Part shown: positions 41,251 to 49,504 of the stretch, piece after piece | Numbering within the stretch: the first letter of the stretch is position 1 | Layout of the letters: each line of letters begins with the position of its first letter | Assembly: GCA_022823085.1 (NCBI GenBank) | Contig: JAJDXV010000132.1 | Span: 1-64,000, forward strand | From: Candidatus Poribacteria bacterium | GTDB taxonomy: Bacteria; Poribacteria; WGA-4E; WGA-3G | Direction of reading: 5' to 3' | Length of the DNA stretch: 64,000 nt | Translations under genes and position numbers: made by a program | Notes under the pieces: generated by a model | What the model was told of the DNA's origin: nothing | Seen by the model: only the letters and a program-made list of their open reading frames with translations | The model's database searches: none

Positions 41251-42147
41251 TCAATCGTTTTCCTGTTTCTTTAGATAAGCAACGAAAACATCCAGTTCTG
41301 TAAAAATGGGGTCAAATACCGTGCTAACTTGCCGTGCCTTCTGCTCGGTTTTTTCATAAGCCAGTTCATCCATGAAATGACGAAGGAAAAGGTAGCGAAA
41401 CTCTAAAAACTCCTGCAAGTGTCTAAAAGTTACTTTGGAAATTACGGGTGGCCGTTCACCGTAAGGTCCCGCCATCTGTACCAACAATGCCTTATGTTTT
41501 CGACTTCCATCGGGCAGGCGTAGATCAACCTCAAGAGCAATTTGCCTAAAAATGTTCTCCATACCCATATAGCAATCTGAGACACGTTTAGCCATCATAA
41601 TTTCCATGTCTGTTCTGTATTCCAGCGGAGCGGTCTCGATTTTCCGTAACGCTTTTTGAATTCCGCTAATGGTTCTTTCTATTTTCGGGCGTTCATCGGA
41701 AATGTCCTGTATTAACTGGCTCCGGTCCACAAGATAGATTTCACCTTTTCCGATTCTAACAGCTTGACTTTCAATTCTCTCGCGAAGTAATCCGTGACAA
41801 CTCTCAAAATCAACCAAATCTATCTCAAACAACCTGCTAATGTCTTCGGCTTCCCATACTGCACGAAAATATTTGTCATTAGGGATCCCCCAAACAGCGA
41901 TGTTGATGTCCGACCATTTTGAGAAAGATTCCCATTTAGTCAGAGAACCAAATACAGCGACCTGTGTTGCACCAAAATCTTCATAAAGCATCGCTGCGAC
42001 CCGGTGTGCCGTTTGCCATGCGCGTTGCAGCAACGCCTCATCCACCTTCCGGTTCTGGAATTGCTGATCGAGCCGTCGGCGATATTCGGCTAACTCTTCA
42101 GGCGATAAATCTTTCGCTGTGCGATGGTCTTCTGTAAGTTGATACAT
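41251..42147 (-). CDS. Fused nucleotidyltransferase-HepT-like protein (copy A)
   Basis: 298 aa. N-terminal minimal nucleotidyltransferase (MNT) domain: VAVFGSLTKWESFSKWSDIN, a GSX11DXN motif; the last Asp of DXD is replaced by Asn, so the active site is probably impaired. The C-terminal part (about 145-290) resembles HepT-like HEPN proteins (YMGMENIFRQIALEVDLRLPDGSRKHKALLVQM, LEFRYLFLRHFM). In MNT-HepT modules the two are usually separate antitoxin and toxin; here they are one chain. Third of three tandem same-strand copies; the copy B stop sits next to its start. The first 65 residues are almost identical to copies B and C. Confidence 0.75.
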   Translation of the reverse strand: MYQLTEDHRTAKDLSPEELAEYRRRLDQQFQNRKVDEALLQRAWQTAHRVAAMLYEDFGATQVAVFGSLTKWESFSKWSDINIAVWGIPNDKYFRAVWEAEDISRLFEIDLVDFESCHGLLRERIESQAVRIGKGEIYLVDRSQLIQDISDERPKIERTISGIQKALRKIETAPLEYRTDMEIMMAKRVSDCYMGMENIFRQIALEVDLRLPDGSRKHKALLVQMAGPYGERPPVISKVTFRHLQEFLEFRYLFLRHFMDELAYEKTEQKARQVSTVFDPIFTELDVFVAYLKKQEND

Positions 42148-42148
42148 C

Positions 42149-43108
42149 TCACAATCTCCTTAACGACTTGTCCAACTCCTGCTGCTTCAGCCATTCTATG
42201 AACATGTCCAATTCTGTAGATAGACCGTCAAATATATCGCAGACTTGCTGTGCGTTCTCAACCGTTTTCTCGATCTCCAATTCAAATACGTAGATGTTTC
42301 TAACACGGTGGCGGAACTTTAAAATAAGCGTTAAAGCGGCGGCTGTTTTTTCAGAAATCACAGATGGACGCGAGGCGCGTGAAGTTGACATTTGTTGTAA
42401 TAAGTCTGTGTGCCAATTTTTTCCTTGAGGTTCATCCATATCAATTTCTTCAGCGACCCGTTTGAAAATGTTCTCTATTCCCATGTAGAAAACAGGAAGA
42501 CGCATGGCAACCAAGTCTTTAAGATCTACCAAATCTTCAGCAGATGCGGATTCCATTTTTTTCAGGCGGACCTTGATTTCTTCGACAGTTCGTTCTATTT
42601 TTTTGCGTTCATCGGCGATTCGCTCAATGAGTTCTCGGTTGTTCATTTCGTCGTCCATTTTTTTAATTTCTGTAGGGATTGTCTGACTGCTATAGTCTGT
42701 TTCTCCCTGTTGAACTGGTATAGCTTGGCTTTGAATCCGCTCGCGAAATCGCCCTTTCGCGCTGTGGAAGTTGACGAGATCGATTTTGAACTCTGGACTA
42801 AAGTTTCTGGTTTCCCACAACGCATTGAGATATGTATCACCAGAAAGTCCCCAAACGGCAATATCGATATCTGACCCTTTTGAGAACCACTTCTGTCCAG
42901 CAAGCGATCCGAACACAGCGACCTGTGTCGCACCGAAATCTTCATAAAGCATTACTGCGACCCGATGTGCCGTCTGCCAGGCGCGTTGGAGCAACGCCTC
43001 ATCCACCTTCCGATTCTGGAATTTCAGATCGAGCCGTCGGCGATATTCGGCTAACTCTTCAGGCGATAAATCTTTCGCTGTGCGATGGTCTTCTGTAGGT
43101 TGATGCAT
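42149..43108 (-). CDS. Fused nucleotidyltransferase-HepT-like protein (copy B)
   Basis: 319 aa. MNT motif VAVFGSLAGQKWFSKGSDIDIAVW with the full DXD. Has about 20 extra residues in the linker. The HepT-like half contains FYMGIENIFKRVAEEIDMDEPQGKNWHTDLLQQM and the conserved LKFRHRVRNIYVFELEIE, close to the RHVVRNIYGF pattern of HepT-like toxins. Start follows AAGGAGATAGCG. Middle of the tandem array; the next copy starts one base before this stop context. The N-terminal part is nearly identical to A and C; the rest is divergent. Confidence 0.78.
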   Translation of the reverse strand: MHQPTEDHRTAKDLSPEELAEYRRRLDLKFQNRKVDEALLQRAWQTAHRVAVMLYEDFGATQVAVFGSLAGQKWFSKGSDIDIAVWGLSGDTYLNALWETRNFSPEFKIDLVNFHSAKGRFRERIQSQAIPVQQGETDYSSQTIPTEIKKMDDEMNNRELIERIADERKKIERTVEEIKVRLKKMESASAEDLVDLKDLVAMRLPVFYMGIENIFKRVAEEIDMDEPQGKNWHTDLLQQMSTSRASRPSVISEKTAAALTLILKFRHRVRNIYVFELEIEKTVENAQQVCDIFDGLSTELDMFIEWLKQQELDKSLRRL

Positions 43109-43112
43109 ATCG

Positions 43113-44024
43113 CTATCTCCTTAACGACTCGTCCGACTCTTGCTGCTTTAACCATGCGATAAACACGTCCAATTCTTTAGAAAGCCTGTCAAATAACTGG
43201 TTAACCTGCTTTGCATGTCTCTCTGCTTTTTCGTAGATGAATTCATCTTCATAGATGTTACGGACAACGTGACGGAGTTCTAAAAGTTCCTCCAGGGCCT
43301 CAAAAGTTTCTTGAGAAATTACAGGTTGCCGGTCCGCTTGCGGTGCTGTCATCTGCGTTAGTAATTCTTTATGCCATCTACTTCCATCTGGCATGTGTAA
43401 GTCAACATCCATGGCAATTTCTGTAAAAATGTTCTCTGTCCCTCTATAGCAGTCCACCAAATTTTTAGTAATTGCGATTTCTATCTCTTCTCTGTATTCA
43501 ATAGGGGCAGTTTTGATTTTCTCTAATCGCTCTGTGATTTTTTTTAACGTGCGTTCTATTTTAATACGTTCATCGGAGATGCGTTGTATGAGTGCGGACC
43601 TGTCCACTTTGTAGAGTGCTCCTTTTTTAATCGGAGTCAGTTGACTCTGAATTCTTTCACGAAATATGCCTTTACACTTTTCAAAATTGACTAAATCCAC
43701 CTTGAACAATCGGCTAATGTCTGCTGCTATTGATGAAGCGCGGAAATATTTGTCATTCGGGAGCCCCCAGACAGCGATGTCGATGTCTGACCATTTTGAG
43801 AACGACTCTGGTTCTGCAAGCGACCCGAACACGGCAACCTGTGTTGCACCAAAATCTTCATAAAGCATCGCTGCGACTCGATGTGCGGTTTGCCAAGCGC
43901 GTTGCAGCAACGCCTCATCTACTTTTCGATTCTGGAATTGCAGATCGAGCCGTCGGCGATATTCCGCTAACTCTTCAGGCGATAAATCTTTCGCTGTGCG
44001 ATGGTCTTCTGTAGGTTGATGCAT
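43113..44024 (-). CDS. Fused nucleotidyltransferase-HepT-like protein (copy C)
   Basis: 303 aa. MNT motif VAVFGSLAEPESFSKWSDIDIAVW (GSX11DXD). HepT-like half: CYRGTENIFTEIAMDVDLHMPDGSRWHKELLTQM and LELRHVVRNIYEDEFIYEKAERHAKQV. First gene of the tandem array, behind AAGGAGATAGCG and a possible promoter at 44046-44074. Fused MNT-HepT could be self-limiting toxins, inactive relics or members of a multi-gene regulatory set. Toxicity is not shown by sequence. Confidence 0.78.
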   Translation of the reverse strand: MHQPTEDHRTAKDLSPEELAEYRRRLDLQFQNRKVDEALLQRAWQTAHRVAAMLYEDFGATQVAVFGSLAEPESFSKWSDIDIAVWGLPNDKYFRASSIAADISRLFKVDLVNFEKCKGIFRERIQSQLTPIKKGALYKVDRSALIQRISDERIKIERTLKKITERLEKIKTAPIEYREEIEIAITKNLVDCYRGTENIFTEIAMDVDLHMPDGSRWHKELLTQMTAPQADRQPVISQETFEALEELLELRHVVRNIYEDEFIYEKAERHAKQVNQLFDRLSKELDVFIAWLKQQESDESLRR

Positions 44025-44045
44025 ATCGCTATCTCCTTAGAGAAT

Positions 44046-44074
44046 AGGATAGCATAAAAAGGGTTTGGGTGCAA
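44046..44074 (-). promoter_or_regulatory. Possible promoter of the MNT-HepT array
   Basis: Minus strand TTGCAC (complement of 44069-44074), 17-bp spacer, TATCCT (complement of 44046-44051), 22 bp before the copy C start. Confidence 0.5.
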
Positions 44075-44106
44075 GGAAAGAAATTAGAGATGAGTATCAA
44101 AAACAA

Positions 44107-44135
44107 TTGATTTCTGGAATACTTCGTGATATAAT
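44107..44135 (+). promoter_or_regulatory. Promoter of the DUF4258/YgiT pair
   Basis: TTGATT (44107-44112), 17-bp spacer, TATAAT (44130-44135). Divergent from the MNT-HepT promoter 33 bp away. Confidence 0.6.
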
Positions 44136-44217
44136 TCGTTTATAAATAAGATTATTCGCCAGTTAGTGCGCGTATACCATCGCGATTCCGGTTTTGGATT
44201 CGTTTATAGGAATAGAT

Positions 44218-44514
44218 GTGAGAAGAAACAGAGTTCTCCAGTCAATTCAGCAGAAGATTGTTAGAAATTGGTATCAAATAACCGAACATGCACTTGATGA
44301 GATGCGAAAGGATGAGCTATTAACGGTTGACGTGAAACACGCGATTCGGAGGGGACAGGTGGTTCAGAGATTTACACATGACCGGAGAGGCATTCGATAT
44401 AGACTCCGTGGGCCCGCTCGCGACGGCAGAGAAGTCAACGTGATTTGCCGAATTTTAGATTCGGGTGAATTGCGAATCATAACGGTTTATGCAACAGAGG
44501 ATACACAATCATGA
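44218..44514 (+). CDS. DUF4258 protein, probable toxin partner
   Basis: 98 aa from the GTG at 44218 (after TAGGAAT); the in-frame TTG at 44194 is less likely. DUF4258 core: WYQITEHALDEMRKDELLTVDVKHAIRRGQVVQRFTHDRRGIRYRLRGPARDGREVNVICRI...LRIITVYAT. The His, Asp/Glu and Arg in this fold are like RelE/MqsR-type small proteins. DUF4258 genes are commonly paired with YgiT zinc-finger genes, as here, with a 4-bp ATGA overlap. Probable toxin-antitoxin or regulatory pair. Confidence 0.78.
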   Translation: MRRNRVLQSIQQKIVRNWYQITEHALDEMRKDELLTVDVKHAIRRGQVVQRFTHDRRGIRYRLRGPARDGREVNVICRILDSGELRIITVYATEDTQS

Positions 44515-44747
44515 GAGCATCTGAATGTGAATATTGCAGTGGTGAGATCCGGCAAAAAAAAGTTACAGTTGATCACTGGTATGAAGGCAAATTAGTAATT
44601 ATTAAAGATGTACCAGTAGGTGTCTGCCAAGAATGTGGTCAGCGGTATTATGCAGCTGCAACACTGGATCGGCTTGATGCTATGGCGCAGAATAGCGATA
44701 CCGCGCCGGAAAGAATATCTGTTCCAGTCATGGTAATGAACCCTTAA
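44511..44747 (+). CDS. YgiT-type zinc-finger protein (MqsA-like N-terminal domain)
   Basis: 78 aa. Two CxxC motifs: ASECEYCSGEI and VGVCQECGQRYYAAATLDRLDAM, the YgiT/MqsA zinc ribbon. There is no HTH domain, unlike E. coli MqsA, so it would bind its partner but would need another protein or a different mode to bind DNA. Starts 3 bp before the end of the DUF4258 gene. Confidence 0.85.
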   Translation: MRASECEYCSGEIRQKKVTVDHWYEGKLVIIKDVPVGVCQECGQRYYAAATLDRLDAMAQNSDTAPERISVPVMVMNP

Positions 44748-44762
44748 AGGTGGTATTGTTTT

Positions 44763-46706
44763 CTACGGCCAGAAGTTGTACATCGGTTGCTGTGTCACGA
44801 CGCTGACGAGGCTCCAAATTCCGCCCACAGTAAAATCGCCTAACATCAACCCAATCGCGAACATCACCAGTTGCTGAGATGCCTTTGGACCACCGATTCT
44901 CAAGACACTCCACTTGATAACCGAACTCACCAACATACAACTCCACAGATACCGCATCCCCCAGTCGCTGGAGACGACGAACCCGATCGGATGGAAGGGC
45001 CACCAGAAGAAACGCGCCCGCATAAACATCAGGAGCGTCGAAAAAAGCAGCCCGAAAAAGATGCCACCGGTAGCAAAAAAATTCGGTTCGGTCGGGTAAT
45101 AGAGCCAACGCTGGAGTCCGTTGAAAACACGTCCACCGAAACCGGTTGACCAGCTACTGCTACCGCTCGTGTTTATCGCACCGTAGGTGTAGAAGATATA
45201 GAGGATAACGCCGAATACCATCACAGCAGCGAACGCTGAAACGCCTAATAGCGCGAAGAATAAGCGTCTCGTTGAGGTCCCTGAACGTTCCGAGAGTTTG
45301 AAACCCTCTAACTGGTGTGGCATCGGGTTACTCGTGTAACTCCGATTGAACCAACGGTAGAGCGTCAAGGCGACGAGGTTGTTCGTACCTAACGCGCGTG
45401 TACCGAAACTATCGACAAGGATATGGTGATTCGGCATGTTCTCCATCGCGTGGACAGGGAACCCCTGCTCGGCGCGCATCCGTGTGAGGACAAGAACAAT
45501 AATAAAATAGATGGCGAAGAAGAGCGGGATCAGCCAGAACGACATACCGATGCGTCTGGAGAAGACAAAGAGCAGCGCGAGTCCGCCGAGGATCCCCCAG
45601 AGCGCGAATCTGTAGGGAATCGGTTCGTCGGCATCTTCACCGGTGCGGTGGCGTGCGATGCGGAACACGCCTCGTAAATGCCGAAGGTTCAGCACGAGGA
45701 CAGAGATGAAAATACCGATGGCAGCACCGAAACACTGTCGGTCGATGTATGGGAATCCGGGTAGGCTCGACAGTCCAGCAGCACTCGCGAAGACTAACTG
45801 CGCCTTATAGAAAAAGAAGAAAAACCAACTGGAGAACGAGAGATCGAGCGGCATTAGCAGTCCGAGTCCGATGACAAAAGGGTAGTACGACATACTGATG
45901 CCCCCGATGGCGTTCCACGGTTTCTCAGTGAACAGATGTCCAAAGCCTTGCCAACCGCCGATCCGTTTGATCGGTAAGGTCGGGAGTGTCGGGTATAAGA
46001 AACTGAAGCCGTTAAGAATCGCAATGGATGCGGCGATTCCGAAACCGAGCCATGTGATACGGTGCGAAAATAGTGATTTTGTGTTATGTGTCACGTGAAA
46101 GGCGATCTGTGTTATCGGGTAGGCGAGGCGTTCGCGTTCGACCCACTGTTTCCGCAAGATGACGTTGATACACAACATCACCAGAACGATGACCGTCATG
46201 AATCCTGCCCAGGATAGCGTCGGCACGATCCAGGCACCGAGGATCTCCAGCGTGGAGAGATTGGTTTCACCGGTATAGTAGCCTGTCAGCACCTTCGGAT
46301 CGTCTACGAGAAGCCATCTGGGGAGGTAATCCCAAAAGAGCTGCTTCCATTCGTTTTCCGGGGTAGCGAACCAGAAGGCGTGTCCAGTTGTCGTGACGAG
46401 GATCGTCATCAGTGTAATTGACGGGAAAGCGCATGCTGTGCTGAGGAGGATATATATCGTGAGGAGTTCCGCATCTGTGAAGAGGTGCCCCCCGGTTGTA
46501 CGATGAACGGCAAGGTTGAGGAGCGTGAAAGCAAATACGACGAACACGACGTTGTAGAACGGGACGGCATAAGTATTGAGCGCATAACCGACAAGTCCGA
46601 CTTCGCCCGCGATGATCCAGTAAAAATTAAACGGAATCAGCACGAGCGTGATGGTGATTGATTTCCATGTGACACCGTGTGATTTTAGGGGGACATCAAC
46701 CTTCAT
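44763..46706 (-). CDS. DUF6785/DUF6784 multi-pass membrane protein
   Basis: 647 aa. About 14 hydrophobic segments. N-terminal ITLVLIPFNFYWIIAGEVGLVGY matches DUF6785; the C-terminal FFWWPFHPIGFVVSSDWGMRYLWSC...WSVLRIGGPKASQQLVMFAIGLMLGDF matches DUF6784. These families occur in Planctomycetes, Poribacteria and relatives as unassigned transport-like proteins. Substrate unknown. The start overlaps the end of an MNT-HepT gene (46696) by 11 bp, so the two are probably co-transcribed. Convergent with the YgiT gene. Confidence 0.8.
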   Translation of the reverse strand: MKVDVPLKSHGVTWKSITITLVLIPFNFYWIIAGEVGLVGYALNTYAVPFYNVVFVVFAFTLLNLAVHRTTGGHLFTDAELLTIYILLSTACAFPSITLMTILVTTTGHAFWFATPENEWKQLFWDYLPRWLLVDDPKVLTGYYTGETNLSTLEILGAWIVPTLSWAGFMTVIVLVMLCINVILRKQWVERERLAYPITQIAFHVTHNTKSLFSHRITWLGFGIAASIAILNGFSFLYPTLPTLPIKRIGGWQGFGHLFTEKPWNAIGGISMSYYPFVIGLGLLMPLDLSFSSWFFFFFYKAQLVFASAAGLSSLPGFPYIDRQCFGAAIGIFISVLVLNLRHLRGVFRIARHRTGEDADEPIPYRFALWGILGGLALLFVFSRRIGMSFWLIPLFFAIYFIIVLVLTRMRAEQGFPVHAMENMPNHHILVDSFGTRALGTNNLVALTLYRWFNRSYTSNPMPHQLEGFKLSERSGTSTRRLFFALLGVSAFAAVMVFGVILYIFYTYGAINTSGSSSWSTGFGGRVFNGLQRWLYYPTEPNFFATGGIFFGLLFSTLLMFMRARFFWWPFHPIGFVVSSDWGMRYLWSCMLVSSVIKWSVLRIGGPKASQQLVMFAIGLMLGDFTVGGIWSLVSVVTQQPMYNFWP

Positions 46707-47637
46707 GAGTGCCTTCGGTTTCGGTTAAAAAAGCGATCAAGGTATCCAGTTCTTTAGAAACGGTTGCAAATAGCTCCCCAATCGGTTTCGCATGTTCTTC
46801 GGCTTTTTCGTAAATTAACTCCTCACGATAAATGTTATTGACTTTGTGGCGGAAGTCTAAGAGTTCTTTTAATCTCGGTAAAGTGTTTGGAGAAATCACG
46901 GGCGGACGTTCTGGTTGCCGTTCTGCCATTTGTTCAAGTAGATCGTTATGCCAGCGACTCCCGCTCGGCATTTGCATATCTACCTCACGGGCAATTCGCT
47001 CAAAAATTCGCTCAATACCGCTGTAAACTTCAGCGAGATCGGAAGCGATTGTCTTTTCTACATATTTTTTGTGGTTAGTGGCAATGATTTCAATATCTTG
47101 TAATGCGTTCGCGATGCCTCGGACAGTTCGTTCTATTTTTCTCCGTTCATCAGAGATGCGTTGAATGAGTTTGTTCCGATTCACTATGTAAGTTTCTCCA
47201 TTTTCTGTTCCCGATGTGTTCATTAATCTGAGAATGTCTGTTCCTGCTTTGTCGATAGGGATCGCTTGGTTTAGAATCCGCTCACGGAATAAACTATCAA
47301 TGGATTTAAAATTGATAATATCTATTTTAAACTCAGTACTCAGGCCTTTTGTCTCCCAGAGCGCGTCCAGGCACTTGTTGTATGAGACCCCCCAAACAAC
47401 GATGTCGATGTCGGAATTTTGGGTGAACCGTTTCGGTTCAGTGAGGGAGCCGAAGACGGCGACTTTCGTCGCACCAAAGTCTCGATAAAGGACAGTGGCA
47501 AGACAGCGCGCCGTCTCCCACGCGCGTTGGAGCAGCGCTTTATCAACCTGACGGTTTTCCCATAGGCGTTTGAGGTTTTCTCGGCATTCCGCGAGTTCTG
47601 ATGGAGACATTTCGCTTGTTGTGGTGGCGCGACGCAT
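46696..47637 (-). CDS. Fused nucleotidyltransferase-HepT-like protein (copy D)
   Basis: 313 aa. Same plan as the 41-44 kb copies but more divergent: N-terminus MSPSELAECRENLKRLWENRQVDKALLQRAWETA, MNT motif VAVFGSLTEPKRFTQNSDIDIVVW with the full DXD, linker ILNQAIPIDKAGTD, HepT-like half VYSGIERIFERIAREVDMQMPSGSRWHNDLLEQM and LDFRHKVNNIYREELIYEKAEEHA. Its RNIY motif has become NNIY. Separated from the tandem array by the DUF4258/YgiT pair and the DUF6785 gene. Confidence 0.75.
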   Translation of the reverse strand: MRRATTTSEMSPSELAECRENLKRLWENRQVDKALLQRAWETARCLATVLYRDFGATKVAVFGSLTEPKRFTQNSDIDIVVWGVSYNKCLDALWETKGLSTEFKIDIINFKSIDSLFRERILNQAIPIDKAGTDILRLMNTSGTENGETYIVNRNKLIQRISDERRKIERTVRGIANALQDIEIIATNHKKYVEKTIASDLAEVYSGIERIFERIAREVDMQMPSGSRWHNDLLEQMAERQPERPPVISPNTLPRLKELLDFRHKVNNIYREELIYEKAEEHAKPIGELFATVSKELDTLIAFLTETEGTHEG

Positions 47638-47669
47638 ATTTAAACCCTCGTATCATCTGATTTGATTCC

Positions 47670-47689
47670 GGCGCGGTTGACACCGCGCC
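47670..47689. repeat. Dispersed palindromic repeat, GGCGCGGT form
   Basis: GGCGCGGT-TGAC-ACCGCGCC, perfect 8-bp stem, followed by TACA. One of several palindromes of this type in the window (see 53287, 62051 and the cores of MITE 1 and 5). No T run, so not a clear terminator. Confidence 0.6.
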
Positions 47690-47712
47690 TACATTTATCG
47701 AGAATCGGATAT

Positions 47713-48696
47713 TTATGGCTGGATGGAGCCAGCATAAACGTCGTTCAAAGCGTCTTCGGGGAGCGGTTCCGGACTGTTCTTGGCAAATTCGAGTGCTTCC
47801 TCAAGTTCGCTTGCGAGTTCTTCTTCCAATGCCGTGAGTTCATCTTGCGTTACACCCTCATCTTCGATGAGGACTTCGGCGAGTCGTCGGATCGGATCAC
47901 GTAACCGCTCCTGTTCTTGGACCTCTTCGCGATCGCGATAAGAGGTTCCCGGATCGCCGATGTGATGTCCTCGGAATCTATAGGTATCACAGTTAAGGAG
48001 CGTCGGTCCGCCGCCTTCACGGGCACGCGTGACGGCTTCCGCTGCTGCTGCGTAAACCTTCAGCACATCGTTTCCATCGACAGTAACACCCGGTATATCG
48101 TAAGAAGGCGCGCGGACAGCGATATCTTCTACACGTTGGTGTTCACGTTGTGGTGTCCCCATACCGAATCTATTGTTCTCACAGACGAAAACGACTGGGA
48201 GTTCCCAGACAGCAGCGAGGTTAAGCGTCTCGTGGAATACACCTTGGTTCGTCGCACCGTCGCCGAAAAAAGACACGGCGACCTGTTGTGTACCGCGTAG
48301 TTTCGCAGAGAGTGCGGCGCCCGCCGCGAGCGGAATCCCAGCACCGACGACACCGTTAGCACCTAAGATGCCTGTCTCTTTGTCGGCGATGTGCATCGAA
48401 CCGCCTTTGCCTTTACAATAGCCGGTTGTGCGTGCGAACAGTTCCGCCATCATCCGGTCGCGTTTGCCACCCTTCGCAATCAGATGACCGTGACCACGGT
48501 GCGTACTCGTGATGTAGTCATCATCTTGCAGGTGGACGCAGACCCCGACGGCTGTGGCTTCTTCACCTATATAAAGATGAAGGAAACCGGGGAGCTGACC
48601 ACTTTGATAAAGTGTGCCAGCGGCTTCTTCAAATTGACGGATCTCCACCATTTTGCGATACATGTAGCGCATCTGATCTTTACTCGGTTTTGACAT
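47713..48696 (-). CDS. 2-oxo acid/acetoin dehydrogenase E1 component, alpha subunit
   Basis: 327 aa, normal for E1-alpha. Thiamine-diphosphate enzyme that decarboxylates pyruvate, acetoin or a branched 2-oxo acid. Markers: STHRGHGHLIAKG, AELFARTTGYCKGKGGSMHIAD, GANGVVGAGIPLAAGAALSAKLRG, and the ThDP motif FGDGATNQGVFHETLNLAAVW. The last segment GTPQREHQRVEDIA...GVTVDGNDVLKV and FRGHHIGDPGTSYR fit PdhA/AcoA. No E1-beta gene is adjacent, so it must act with a partner encoded elsewhere. Substrate not certain. Confidence 0.92.
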   Translation of the reverse strand: MSKPSKDQMRYMYRKMVEIRQFEEAAGTLYQSGQLPGFLHLYIGEEATAVGVCVHLQDDDYITSTHRGHGHLIAKGGKRDRMMAELFARTTGYCKGKGGSMHIADKETGILGANGVVGAGIPLAAGAALSAKLRGTQQVAVSFFGDGATNQGVFHETLNLAAVWELPVVFVCENNRFGMGTPQREHQRVEDIAVRAPSYDIPGVTVDGNDVLKVYAAAAEAVTRAREGGGPTLLNCDTYRFRGHHIGDPGTSYRDREEVQEQERLRDPIRRLAEVLIEDEGVTQDELTALEEELASELEEALEFAKNSPEPLPEDALNDVYAGSIQP

Positions 48697-48756
48697 AATT
48701 ACCTTTCCTGTTTTCTATCTATGCGTGTTAAAAGGGTTCGCGCGTTCTATGGACAT

Positions 48757-49473
48757 TCAGTTCAAGGATTGCGTTATCTCAAAAGGCGCGATGCATTCCG
48801 GTGAATCGTTCGTCGGACGGTTGACAAACGTTGACACGGGGTACGCCTCCATATCTTCATCGGTGTAAGGGACAAGGAGCGGTTGAAGGACATCCGCCGA
48901 TTTCGGTTCTGGCGCAAGCCATTCCGAGTATGCATCTTGCGGTAGAATCACAGGCATCCGATGGTGGATTTTCGCCAATAAAGTGTTCGGTGGACATGTG
49001 ATGATGGTACAAGAACGGAGCGGTTCGTCCGCGCCTTCCGGCTGCCATATTTCCCATAAACCTGCCAATGCGAACGGCTTTTGCGATTCGAGGCGGATAT
49101 AGATCGGTTGTTTGCGTCTTTCCCCCGGTATTTGTCTCCATTCATAGTAACCGTCTGCCAAAATGAGGCATCGTCTGCGCTTGTAAGCACTTCGGAAGGA
49201 CGGTTTTTCGGCGAGCGTCTCCGAACGCGCATTGATCATCCGATTCCCGATTTTCGGATCTTTTGCCCAAGACGGGATAAGTCCCCAGTGAAAGAATTCC
49301 ACCTGTCTGTTTTCAGAATTTCTGTCTGTATTGGATGGTGTATTGGCAATGACAGCGACATCTTGTGTCGGTGTGATGTTATAGCGCGGAGAGAGGTTCA
49401 CCGGTATTGTGAATTCAAAAAACATCTGGTTCATCGCATCCGAATCGCTTGCGAGTGTAAATCGTCCACACAT
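48757..49473 (-). CDS. SOS response-associated peptidase (HMCES/YedK family)
   Basis: 238 aa. Cross-links through Cys2 to abasic sites in single-stranded DNA to protect them during replication. Family residues: MCGRFTL with Cys2, FHWGLIPSWAKDP, NARSETLAEKPSF, ADGYYEWR, and IHHRMPVIL. Stand-alone gene with no lexA-like site that I could identify. Strong assignment. Confidence 0.95.
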   Translation of the reverse strand: MCGRFTLASDSDAMNQMFFEFTIPVNLSPRYNITPTQDVAVIANTPSNTDRNSENRQVEFFHWGLIPSWAKDPKIGNRMINARSETLAEKPSFRSAYKRRRCLILADGYYEWRQIPGERRKQPIYIRLESQKPFALAGLWEIWQPEGADEPLRSCTIITCPPNTLLAKIHHRMPVILPQDAYSEWLAPEPKSADVLQPLLVPYTDEDMEAYPVSTFVNRPTNDSPECIAPFEITQSLN

Positions 49474-49504
49474 TTTAATTCTCCTAAAAAAATGCGGATT
49501 TGTC

